In this document: in pieces, positions 1-5,617 of the stretch
Layout: each line of letters opens with the position of its first letter
Numbering within the stretch: the stretch's first letter is position 1
Origin: Candidatus Njordarchaeum guaymasense
GTDB lineage: Archaea; Asgardarchaeota; Njordarchaeia; Njordarchaeales; Njordarchaeaceae
Reading direction: 5' to 3'
NCBI GenBank assembly: GCA_030587605.1
Contig: JAUQYT010000255.1
Span: 1-7,075, forward strand
Length of the DNA: 7,075 nucleotides
Made by a program: the position numbers and the translations under genes
The notes under the pieces: model-generated
The model's input: only the letters and a program-made list of their open reading frames with translations
What the model was told of the DNA's origin: nothing
Databases searched by the model: none

Positions 1-23
1 GGGTTCGAGCCTCCACCAGTATT
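1..23 (+). tRNA. Possible 3' end of a tRNA (partial, cut by window start)
   Basis: The window opens with a stretch matching a tRNA T-arm: GGG, then the loop TTCGAGC, then CTCCA, which would close a T-stem with one G-U pair. The next seven bases (CCAGTAT) could be the 3' strand of the acceptor stem, with T23 as discriminator base. The 5' three quarters, including the anticodon, lie outside the window, so the amino acid cannot be read and acceptor pairing cannot be tested. A small hairpin follows (CTTCG, loop GGCTG, CGAAG at 26-40). The T-loop match is good, but a T discriminator and a terminal A-U or G-U pair are uncommon, so the call is tentative. Confidence 0.35.
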
Positions 24-45
24 GCCTTCGGGCTGCGAAGTGGGG

Positions 46-237
46 TCATGTGAGTAGCCAAGTTGAGGGATTGACATGGCAAGCATTGAGGTTATTAGAA
101 TTACCATCAGTATCCTTCTGGTCTTTGATCTTGCTACTTCCCCCATTAGGTGGCTTCAACTCCTTTTCAGCTCGATTACGGAGGCATTGTGTTGAGCTGC
201 TATTGAATTGTATCCTCCTACTCAATATAAATGTCAT
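46..237 (-). CDS. Doubtful small hydrophilic ORF, 63 aa, ATGA-coupled to the upstream gene
   Basis: This ORF's ATG overlaps the TGA stop of the longin-like/winged-helix gene as ATGA, the arrangement typical of translationally coupled archaeal genes. The predicted 63-residue protein is polar (rich in N, S, K), has no membrane segment, and matches no family I recognise. It ends just before the putative tRNA remnant. Against it: low-complexity composition, only a weak purine stretch (AAGGAAG) upstream, and an overlapping plus-strand frame that is also open. It may simply be the 3' untranslated region of the upstream gene. I see nothing else in positions 24-233. Confidence 0.2.
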   Translation of the reverse strand: MTFILSRRIQFNSSSTQCLRNRAEKELKPPNGGSSKIKDQKDTDGNSNNLNACHVNPSTWLLT

Positions 238-1325
238 ATGGTGTAGTAAGCTTCCTTGAGAAGCTCAAGATGTTTCTTCGCTATGTTGTCTTCGAGCATA
301 CCTGATGCCCATTTTGATCGCATCACGTTCACCATGTACTCAGGGTAAAATGCCAGAAATGTTGGGTTAGACTTCAAAGCTAGATACCTGTTGCCTGATC
401 TGTCTGAGACCTCAGACACGATATCTTGTTTCTGGAGGGCTTTTACAGCTTCCTTCACTGTGGGTTCACTTAATCCTATGCGTTGTGCTAGTTCGCCCAG
501 CGTGTGGACGTTTGATCTTAGTGCTTGAGTGACTTTGAACTGCGCGGGGTTCGTGAGTACGCCAGTTATGGTGTCAAGGTTTTCCTCCAGAACCTTGTAA
601 CTTGAGAAGAACTTCGTGACTTGACCTTCATATTTGTCTACAAGTGTCCCGGGCATTCTGCTCCTCAAGGCCTTCAGGATAGCAGTGTCTGGTGGTAGTC
701 TTACTGCGAATATGTCTTTCAACAGGAAGAGGCATTCGCTTGGTATTCCCTCGACTATTGCCTTCCTGACTATTCCCAGTTTGACTAGGGGTTCGACGAG
801 AAGGTCCATGTTGATTATTTCCTTTTTCAGTTCTTGCTCCATTAGTTCCTTGGCTTCAATCTTGCTTGTAGGACCTGCCGTCAGTTTCTGGAGCAGTAGG
901 TGGCGACGGGTGTCCCTAATGAGGAGCGCGATTTTCTGCTCATCAGTCAAAGTGAGATAATCAGTCAAACCTCTGTAAGTTTCTTCCAAGAAGACAGGGA
1001 AGTTGTCTGAGCCCACTTTCTGCAGCAGATCAGTTGAACTTTCAGTTAAAGGCTCTTCGAATATTGTTGCATCTTCGCCTTCAGTCAGGAGCAACGCAAC
1101 ATAGTACTGAGGCATTCCTCTGAGTGCGAGTCCAGTGTAGTAACTTGCTATGTTCAAGTCGCCAAGTTTCATGGCAAGGAATCCTGGCTTGCCTTCCCCC
1201 ATCGCGTGGCTGGTGAAGATCCTCATCATCTCATCTGGCGAGATCTCCACAGACGTGGGGTGTTTTGCTTCGAGTACGGTTCCTTCAGCTTCATCCCAAC
1301 GCACGACAATTATCCCTTGAGGCAA
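234..1325 (-). CDS. Longin/roadblock-like N-terminal and C-terminal winged-helix protein
   Basis: This 363-residue soluble protein has no signal peptide or membrane helix. Residues 4-95 alternate short beta strands and helices (IIVVRWDEAEG near the start, GFLAMKLGDLNIASYY at 48-63, PQYYVALLL at 72-80), which resembles the longin/roadblock fold that acts as a platform or regulator for small GTPases. Residues 155-212 are helical and may form a first winged-helix-like unit. Residues 262-320 form a clear winged helix with recognition helix LSEPTVKEAVKALQKQ. The start is TTG: an in-frame TAG lies three codons upstream, and AGGGTG nine bases before the TTG can serve as ribosome site. It is transcribed divergently from an Arf-like GTPase gene, which supports but does not prove a GTPase-partner role. 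The winged helix could bind DNA or protein. The domain assignment comes from sequence pattern only; the N-terminal fold is the less certain part. Confidence 0.75.
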   Translation of the reverse strand: MPQGIIVVRWDEAEGTVLEAKHPTSVEISPDEMMRIFTSHAMGEGKPGFLAMKLGDLNIASYYTGLALRGMPQYYVALLLTEGEDATIFEEPLTESSTDLLQKVGSDNFPVFLEETYRGLTDYLTLTDEQKIALLIRDTRRHLLLQKLTAGPTSKIEAKELMEQELKKEIINMDLLVEPLVKLGIVRKAIVEGIPSECLFLLKDIFAVRLPPDTAILKALRSRMPGTLVDKYEGQVTKFFSSYKVLEENLDTITGVLTNPAQFKVTQALRSNVHTLGELAQRIGLSEPTVKEAVKALQKQDIVSEVSDRSGNRYLALKSNPTFLAFYPEYMVNVMRSKWASGMLEDNIAKKHLELLKEAYYTI

Positions 1326-1331
1326 GGCACT

Positions 1332-1367
1332 CTACACCCTACCCGCGGCAATTAGCTCCTTAGTCAT
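1332..1367 (-). other. 11-codon leader ORF, in frame with the longin-like gene, ending in TAG
   Basis: An ATG lies about 33 bases downstream of the centre of a good minus-strand TATA box, a few bases after the expected transcript start. It opens an 11-codon ORF (MTKELIAAGRV) that ends in TAG and then continues in the same frame (SA, then TTG) into the downstream gene. It could be a leader peptide, an upstream ORF that tunes translation, or the true N-terminus if the TAG is read through or is a sequence error. Chance is also possible. Confidence 0.3.
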
Positions 1368-1394
1368 CGTTTCTTAAGTACATGTTTCGTAAGA

Positions 1395-1409
1395 GTATAT
1401 TTAACGCTT
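1395..1409 (-). promoter_or_regulatory. BRE/TATA promoter of the longin-like/winged-helix gene
   Basis: Read on the minus strand this is AAGCG followed by TTAAATATAC, a good archaeal BRE plus TATA box. A start 26 bases downstream of the TATA centre would fall near 1373, giving a leader of about 48 bases to the TTG start, or about 6 bases to the ATG at 1367. Confidence 0.6.
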
Positions 1410-1418
1410 TAGCTATTT

Positions 1419-1430
1419 GAAACCGGTTTC
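1419..1430. promoter_or_regulatory. Perfect 12-bp palindrome, candidate operator
   Basis: GAAACCGGTTTC is identical to its own reverse complement. It lies between the two outward-facing TATA boxes of the divergent gene pair, about 24 bp upstream of the minus-strand TATA centre and about 70 bp from the plus-strand one. A dimeric regulator bound here would be placed to control the minus-strand gene first. The winged-helix protein encoded next door is an obvious but untested candidate ligand. Confidence 0.45.
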
Positions 1431-1482
1431 CCAGACGAGACGTGATCTTCGCAATGATGGCAACGTGTAAGGAGTCTGCGAC

Positions 1483-1500
1483 TATACATATTCATATATT
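1483..1500 (+). promoter_or_regulatory. TATA-box region of the Arf-like GTPase gene
   Basis: The A/T-rich stretch TATACATATTCATATATT holds one or two overlapping TATA-like boxes. The downstream box (about 1491-1500) predicts a transcript start near 1519-1521, exactly at an ATG, which would make the mRNA leaderless. The upstream box (1483-1490) predicts a start near 1512. Confidence 0.5.
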
Positions 1501-1518
1501 CAAGGTCGAATCTATAAT

Positions 1519-1551
1519 ATGGCAGCTAACGTATCTTCCCGAGAAATGTAG
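1519..1551 (+). other. 10-codon leaderless ORF, in frame with the GTPase gene, ending in TAG
   Basis: The ATG at 1519 sits at the expected transcript start and opens a 10-codon ORF (MAANVSSREM) stopped by TAG. The same frame stays open after the TAG and reaches the GTG start of the GTPase three codons later. Because the GTG at 1561 has no convincing ribosome site while this ATG is ideally placed for leaderless initiation, the short ORF may matter for GTPase expression. Options are a leader peptide with re-initiation, stop readthrough, or a point mutation or sequence error at the TAG. Confidence 0.3.
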
Positions 1552-1560
1552 GCAAGTTCA

Positions 1561-2487
1561 GTGACTGAGATGCACTATGCTGCGAATTTGAGTCTTCAAG
1601 TGGTATTCCGAGGGATGTTGTGGTTGAGTTCGGAACGCGGAGACGATAGACTGAGGCAATTGATCAGGGCAACCAGGATTTTCGTTTGGCAGGTCGCAGG
1701 TGCCCTAAATGACTTTGCCAGCGAAGTTGAGAAAATAGAGAAGGCGCTAGGTGTTCCTGCAAGTACTCCCTTGCCTACTCATGTCGTCCGCCCGCCGACT
1801 CAAAGTGTTGAGGCAATGGATCAGGACTCTCAGCAAGGACCTGACATATACTCAGTCAAAAGTCTATCTGGAAGCGACGCGTCTCTATCAGCCGCAGCAG
1901 AGAAGGTTCTAGTCTCTCAGGTTGGAGCCATTGAAGAAGGACTAAAAGCTAAGCGGGGCACGCGATTCAAAATTGCGTTGGCTGGTCGTGCTGCTGTTGG
2001 TAAGACCACTCTGTTCAACTTGCTTAAGGGGTTGAAGTCTCCTGGAGCTTACCACGCTACGATAGGCGCTGATGTGGATCGAAAGCTCTTCGAAATCGAC
2101 GGAACCAGGGTGATCGTTTGGGACTTGGCTGGTCAACAGGAGTACCATAAGACTTGGGTGATCTTCCTCAGGGGAGCTGCGCTGATCCTCTTCGTTACGG
2201 ACTCTTCCCTTGAGAATGTGGTTAGTAGTAAGCCGCTTCTTGATCTCTGCCGAAGAGTTGAGCCGGGTGCGGAGATGATTTGTGTTGCGAATAAGCAGGA
2301 TCTCCCTGGAAGACTGAAGCCGGAGGAAATCGAAAGGCAACTTGGGGTTAAGACCTATGGTTGCGTGGCCATAGATCCAGCGTTTAGGGATGCCGTAATG
2401 AACATAATTACCGATACTGTACGTAGGATAATGAATAGGGGCACAAACCCCTTAGATAAACCGACATCAGCGCTCGGCTTGCAGTAA
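1561..2487 (+). CDS. Arf-like small GTPase with a 130-residue N-terminal extension
   Basis: The G domain occupies residues 135-292 of 308 and carries all key motifs: P-loop GRAAVGKT (142-149), switch I TIGAD with the Mg-binding Thr167, switch II WDLAGQQ (187-193) with Gln192 at the catalytic glutamine position, and ANKQDLPG (243-250) for guanine recognition. TIGxD, WDxAGQ and ANKQDLP closely resemble eukaryotic Arf/Rab-type signatures. Residues 1-65 are mostly helical, 66-108 a Pro/Ser/Gln-rich linker, and 110-131 another helix leading into the G domain. There is no C-terminal cysteine for prenylation. The GTG start is taken because TAG lies in frame three codons upstream; ATG at 1570 is an alternative. 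The protein should bind and hydrolyse GTP and act as a molecular switch, with unknown effectors. Its divergent neighbour encodes a longin-like protein of the type that regulates such GTPases. Confidence 0.88.
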   Translation: MTEMHYAANLSLQVVFRGMLWLSSERGDDRLRQLIRATRIFVWQVAGALNDFASEVEKIEKALGVPASTPLPTHVVRPPTQSVEAMDQDSQQGPDIYSVKSLSGSDASLSAAAEKVLVSQVGAIEEGLKAKRGTRFKIALAGRAAVGKTTLFNLLKGLKSPGAYHATIGADVDRKLFEIDGTRVIVWDLAGQQEYHKTWVIFLRGAALILFVTDSSLENVVSSKPLLDLCRRVEPGAEMICVANKQDLPGRLKPEEIERQLGVKTYGCVAIDPAFRDAVMNIITDTVRRIMNRGTNPLDKPTSALGLQ

Positions 2488-2533
2488 GTGCGGAAGGCGT
2501 TCTGGCAATAGTTTGATTTGCTGGAGCAATGTC

Positions 2534-2538
2534 TTTTT
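2534..2538 (+). terminator. Weak T-run terminator candidate after the GTPase gene
   Basis: Five consecutive T residues lie 47 bases after the GTPase stop codon. Archaeal polymerase commonly stops at such runs. No hairpin precedes it. The rest of the 2488-2711 gap holds a 4-bp stem (CGCC, CGA, GGCG near 2588-2598) inside a wider CAGCGC/GCGCTG inverted repeat, of no clear role. Confidence 0.25.
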
Positions 2539-2660
2539 ACTGAACTTAGAGAGAATCAGCGCGTACGAGTGAAGCTAATCTTGTAAACGCCCGAGGCGCT
2601 GTAATGTTTTAATCAAAGTTGGTGTCCTTAATAGTCTCCTGAGTCTTCTGTTGCCATAGA

Positions 2661-2668
2661 GTATATAC
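2661..2668 (+). promoter_or_regulatory. TATA box of the M48 protease gene
   Basis: GTATATAC lies about 60 bp before the chosen ATG at 2724. A start 26 bases downstream falls near 2691, giving a leader of about 33 bases that contains the GGTGG ribosome site, so the protease probably has its own promoter separate from the GTPase gene. Confidence 0.5.
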
Positions 2669-2695
2669 TTCCGGCGCGCATAGAGTTGGCTGCAA

Positions 2696-2731
2696 ATGAG
2701 AAACGAGAGCGGTGGTCTACGTAATGGATGA
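2696..2731 (+). other. 11-codon upstream ORF overlapping the M48 start
   Basis: An ATG about five bases after the predicted transcript start opens an 11-codon ORF (MRNESGGLRNG). Its TGA stop lies inside the first codons of the protease gene (ATGGATGA), so ribosomes ending here could re-initiate at the ATG at 2724. It is out of frame with the protease. It may be fortuitous. Confidence 0.25.
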
Positions 2732-3827
2732 TCGTATGATGGGTAAGTATTTCATGAGGGCGTTTGCGTTTCGGTTCCTGGCAGTGCTGTTGGTTGGGGT
2801 GTGCATAGTCGTCGGTGTAGCCTACATGGTTCTCTATGTGCCGATGTTTCTCTATGATGATTATTTTGAGGTTGTGTCTGTAACTGGAATCATGACTCTC
2901 GCGTTTCTCATCTCAACACTTGTTGTGGCCCCGCTTGAGTATAGGCTTGATAGGAGGTTTCATAGAACCACGTTGCGTTTCAGAGGTTACCTGTGCTACA
3001 GGTTGCGGTCTAGGATCGTGTTCTTGATTCCCCTCTTGGTACTGTTGGTGATGTTTACGCTTCTCTCGTTGCTTGCGCCTAGTACGGATGAACTCTCTTC
3101 GCCGCTCACATTCGGAGTGACAATTCTAGCGGTTCTCTTGATGGGTCTGGCTATGCCGAAAATATACGGGTCAATGCTCAGGAAACAAGAAATCGAGAAC
3201 CCGAAGTTGCTGGAGTCCATCAGGGAACTAGTGAGCAAGATGGGTATCATGGGCAAAGTTGGAGGAGCCTACCACGTTCCAGTTCAAGGGTTTAAAGTAG
3301 CGAACGCCGCTCAACTCGGATTCGCCCGAAAGCAGAGACGGATATACCTAATAGGCGACATCGAAAAAATACTAACAAGGGGCGAAGTGGAGGCCGTCAT
3401 AGCCCATGAGTTTGCCCATATGAAGTTGCGCCACATCCTGAAACTCATCCTGATTCTAATGGCTCTAATGGTTGGGACGTATGGAGTTTTCACATTTCTG
3501 GGATTACTGCTGTTATATGTCTTTTCATTTGGTCTCATAGAACTCACAATCGAGTCGACGCTTGTTATCATCGTAGTCTTGAACTATGTAGCGCCTTTGG
3601 TTATAGTTTACTTGTTTCTCTTCATTATTCGGCGGATATATGAGTTGGAGGCTGACCAACTTGCAGCAAAGAGCACAAGTCCTCAGCATCTGAGTGGGGC
3701 CCTAGTAAAGCTGGCCAAGTACAATCTCATCCCCATGAAGTTTCCAAGAATCATCGGAGCACTGATGCCACATCCATCAATGGTCGCAAGACTAGAAAGA
3801 CTCAGGCGTCTACAACAGACCCATTGA
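2724..3827 (+). CDS. htpX-like: M48-family (HtpX-like) membrane zinc metalloprotease
   Basis: This 367-residue protein is an M48 peptidase. The zinc site is AHEFAHMKLRH, giving His228, Glu229 (catalytic) and His232, with a third ligand Glu307 in the downstream ELEAD motif; the family's late HPS motif is present in MPHPSMVARLERL. Hydrophobic segments lie at about 10-40, 50-70, 97-118, 128-145, 239-268 and 280-302, so the HExxH helix sits just before a membrane hairpin as in HtpX. Such enzymes degrade misfolded membrane proteins, with the active site facing the cytoplasm. Two extra N-terminal membrane segments make it longer than typical HtpX (about 290 residues). ATG at 2724 is preferred over GTG at 2712 because GGTGG lies eight bases before it. 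Its substrates and regulation cannot be read from the sequence. Confidence 0.88.
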   Translation: MDDRMMGKYFMRAFAFRFLAVLLVGVCIVVGVAYMVLYVPMFLYDDYFEVVSVTGIMTLAFLISTLVVAPLEYRLDRRFHRTTLRFRGYLCYRLRSRIVFLIPLLVLLVMFTLLSLLAPSTDELSSPLTFGVTILAVLLMGLAMPKIYGSMLRKQEIENPKLLESIRELVSKMGIMGKVGGAYHVPVQGFKVANAAQLGFARKQRRIYLIGDIEKILTRGEVEAVIAHEFAHMKLRHILKLILILMALMVGTYGVFTFLGLLLLYVFSFGLIELTIESTLVIIVVLNYVAPLVIVYLFLFIIRRIYELEADQLAAKSTSPQHLSGALVKLAKYNLIPMKFPRIIGALMPHPSMVARLERLRRLQQTH

Positions 3828-3878
3828 GTCACACGCTTCGGTCAACTTTAGCACAGTTTCTATTTCAACTGCCTGAAG

Positions 3879-3884
3879 AAAAAA
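3879..3884 (-). terminator. T6 terminator for the minus-strand operon
   Basis: Read on the minus strand, six T residues in a pyrimidine-rich stretch (CTTCTCTTTTTTCTTC) begin 15 bases after the membrane-protein stop codon. This is the usual form of an archaeal intrinsic terminator. The gap to the convergent protease gene is only 72 bp. Confidence 0.5.
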
Positions 3885-3899
3885 GAGAAGGGGAAGCGC

Positions 3900-4784
3900 T
3901 TACAATGGCGTTGGCTGAAAGTATCTCCTCCAAACTAAGAAGTAAGTCGGCAAACCTAGTATGGCGCCGAGGGCAATCAGTGGGATTGAGGTTAGCCCGA
4001 GGCTCGGTAGGATCAATTGGATGCCTCTCTTGTAAATCTGTTCGTCAACGAAGTCCTCGACGAATCTATAGAGATTCATGTACAGGAAAGCGCAAGCCGC
4101 TATTCCAAAAACCGCGTTCAGGTACTTGTTCGTGATTAGTGATGCGGTCTCCACAGCTACGAGAATCAAGACCACGATGACGTAGCCATCAAACCCGTGA
4201 TGCTGACCAACGTGCACACTTGGGTAACCTTCGAAAGGTTGCCTCGCAATGAACACTGCGTTCAGAACTGGAACATCTGAGATATACCCTCCAAATATGG
4301 CGAAGATCCAAGGTAGAGCGAAGAACGTTGCCGCACAAATCAGCAGAAGCCTAAGTTTCTTTCCGCGCGTATCAAAGAGGTTTCTCCAAGTCCGCTTTGA
4401 CCGGGAAGACGAGGATTGGGAAGGCTTCTTCAGAGGGGATCTAACTATAAGCCTCTGCGAAAGAACAATCGCGGTATAAAAGACTGCAATGAAAACAAAT
4501 GAGATGAAGCCTTCAACCGCCTTGGAAACCCCTGCAGCTACGGTTCCACTCCCAGGATAACCGTCAGTATCGTAAGGTGGGAACGTACTGTACACAACGA
4601 GGTCGAGGAGAGCCACGATAACCGCTACGAGCCACGATAAGAGCATTACCCATAAGTCAAGGTTACTTCTCGTAGACGGAGTCGAAGGCGTAGACTTTTT
4701 CGTGCTTTTCTTGTCAGATTCTTCCAACTTAGATCGCGACCGGCATAATGGATCGATTTGGTATTCATTGGTCTCGCTTCTCAC
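3900..4784 (-). CDS. Six-helix membrane protein of unknown function
   Basis: I do not recognise the family. The 294-residue product has a polar Ser/Thr/Lys-rich N-terminus (1-42) and hydrophobic segments at about 43-66, 90-112, 145-166, 200-217, 221-240 and 256-286. The loop after helix 2 (113-144) is strongly basic with a Ser run, which places it and the N-terminus inside the cell. The loops after helices 1 and 3 are therefore outside, and both carry a GYP motif: DTDGYPGSG (72-80) and EGYPSVHVGQHHGFDG (185-200). The latter has three histidines (191, 195, 196) that could bind metal or protons. The GTG start overlaps the crotonase TGA as GTGA, so the two are almost surely co-translated. A transporter, channel or membrane enzyme are all possible. 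Confidence 0.75.
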   Translation of the reverse strand: MRSETNEYQIDPLCRSRSKLEESDKKSTKKSTPSTPSTRSNLDLWVMLLSWLVAVIVALLDLVVYSTFPPYDTDGYPGSGTVAAGVSKAVEGFISFVFIAVFYTAIVLSQRLIVRSPLKKPSQSSSSRSKRTWRNLFDTRGKKLRLLLICAATFFALPWIFAIFGGYISDVPVLNAVFIARQPFEGYPSVHVGQHHGFDGYVIVVLILVAVETASLITNKYLNAVFGIAACAFLYMNLYRFVEDFVDEQIYKRGIQLILPSLGLTSIPLIALGAILGLPTYFLVWRRYFQPTPL

Positions 4785-5518
4785 TTACCCAAGAATCGTC
4801 TTTTCATGAATTCGAAGTGCTGCTCGGTTTCTCTTTTCTCAGCTTCATCAAAAGATATTGACGGATAGTCTCTGATCAATTTCTTAGTCTGCGCTGTTAT
4901 CGCTGGATCGGCCAGCGAGATCTTTCTTGCTAGGGACAGGGCTGCTTCCTCTAGCTTTTCTTTTGGAACTATCTTGTTTATGATGCCGAGTTTGTCTGCT
5001 TTGTTTACATCGAATTCCTCACAAGTAAGGATCAGCTCGTAGAGAGCGGATGGGGGGAACCCGCTTTTGAGGGAGATAACGGTTATTCCTGATCCTGGAT
5101 ACATTCCAAGTTCAACTTCGGGTATTTTGAACTTGGCGTCTTGGGCTGCGACACGTATGTCTGATGCCACTACAATCATGTATCCGAGACCTATTGCGTA
5201 TCCATGGACGGCGGCAATTGTTGGTTTCTTGAATCTTGCGATTCTGTACGCAACGTCTTTCACTAGTTCAGCGAATTTGACTTGACCGTCTTGTGTGAGG
5301 GACCTTACGTACTTTAGGTCGATTCCCCCTGAGAACGCTTTTTCTCCGGCGCCCATGATGAGCACGCAACGGATATTCTGATCTTCCTCGGCGTCATTCA
5401 ATGCGCTCATTAGCTTGTTTAGCAGTTCCCCATTAGCAAAGTTGAGTTCTGGACGGTTCAGTGTAATAACTGCGACTCTGCCCTTTTTCTCGTACAATAC
5501 AACTTCTGCACCACTCAT
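4781..5518 (-). CDS. Enoyl-CoA hydratase/isomerase (crotonase) family protein
   Basis: The 245-residue protein spans a complete crotonase fold. The first oxyanion-hole loop is AFSGGIDL (61-68); the second is HGYAIGLGYM (105-114), followed by ASDIRVA; PEVELGMYPGSG (133-144) is the third family block. Glu134 aligns with the catalytic Glu164 of rat enoyl-CoA hydratase, but the position of Glu144 is Met114. It should bind an acyl-CoA thioester, yet with one acidic residue it may act as an isomerase or another crotonase rather than a standard hydratase of beta-oxidation. The ATG has a good ribosome site (GGAGAGG, six bases before). It is the first gene of a two-gene operon with the unknown membrane protein. 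No thiolase, acyl-CoA dehydrogenase or ligase lies nearby to fix a pathway. Confidence 0.88.
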   Translation of the reverse strand: MSGAEVVLYEKKGRVAVITLNRPELNFANGELLNKLMSALNDAEEDQNIRCVLIMGAGEKAFSGGIDLKYVRSLTQDGQVKFAELVKDVAYRIARFKKPTIAAVHGYAIGLGYMIVVASDIRVAAQDAKFKIPEVELGMYPGSGITVISLKSGFPPSALYELILTCEEFDVNKADKLGIINKIVPKEKLEEAALSLARKISLADPAITAQTKKLIRDYPSISFDEAEKRETEQHFEFMKRRFLGK

Positions 5519-5524
5519 GGAAAG

Positions 5525-5531
5525 CCTCTCC
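5525..5531 (-). promoter_or_regulatory. Shine-Dalgarno site of the crotonase gene
   Basis: GGAGAGG on the minus strand, six bases before the ATG, is the clearest ribosome site in the window and fixes the crotonase start at 5518. A weak TATA-like element (CTTAATAACT) lies upstream around 5555-5565, so this operon may have its own promoter. Confidence 0.6.
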
Positions 5532-5617
5532 GTCAGAATATTGTGGCAAGGTAGTTATTAAGGTTAGGCGTAACTAAGAAAGGCGTCGCCACACTACATC
5601 ATGCTAAGACAATCATG

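Noticed and set aside
50..259. Plus-strand 69-residue leucine-rich ORF
   Set aside because: It overlaps the 3' end of the longin-like gene on the opposite strand, has no ribosome site, and its leucine richness comes from the complement of polar codons.
634..960. Plus-strand ORF inside the longin-like gene
   Set aside because: It lies fully antisense to a well-supported gene, and its Ser/Arg-rich product looks like a shadow translation.
1332..1551. TAG reassigned to pyrrolysine, fusing the short leader ORFs to the main genes
   Set aside because: A TAG also ends the Fe-S protein right after its cluster, as expected for a true stop; reading through it would add a tail running into OsmC. No Pyl genes or methylamine methyltransferases are in the window. 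Kept only as one option in the leader-ORF finding.
1942..2340. Minus-strand 132-residue ORF inside the GTPase
   Set aside because: It is antisense to the G domain, which carries every expected motif; no independent promoter or ribosome site.
2553..2601. CAGCGC/GCGCTG inverted repeat with an inner CGCC/GGCG stem upstream of M48
   Set aside because: Stems of 6 and 4 bp with a 38-base span are too weak for a confident RNA; no C/D-box, K-turn or riboswitch core could be recognised.
3824..4135. Plus-strand ORF overlapping the M48 stop codon
   Set aside because: It uses a TTG start overlapping the protease stop and runs antisense into the membrane-protein gene; Ser/Arg-rich shadow composition.
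4610..4640. 12-bp direct repeat GAGCCACGATAA, copies 19 bp apart
   Set aside because: It lies in the first membrane-helix coding region and the copies are in different frames; two copies only, compatible with biased hydrophobic codons.
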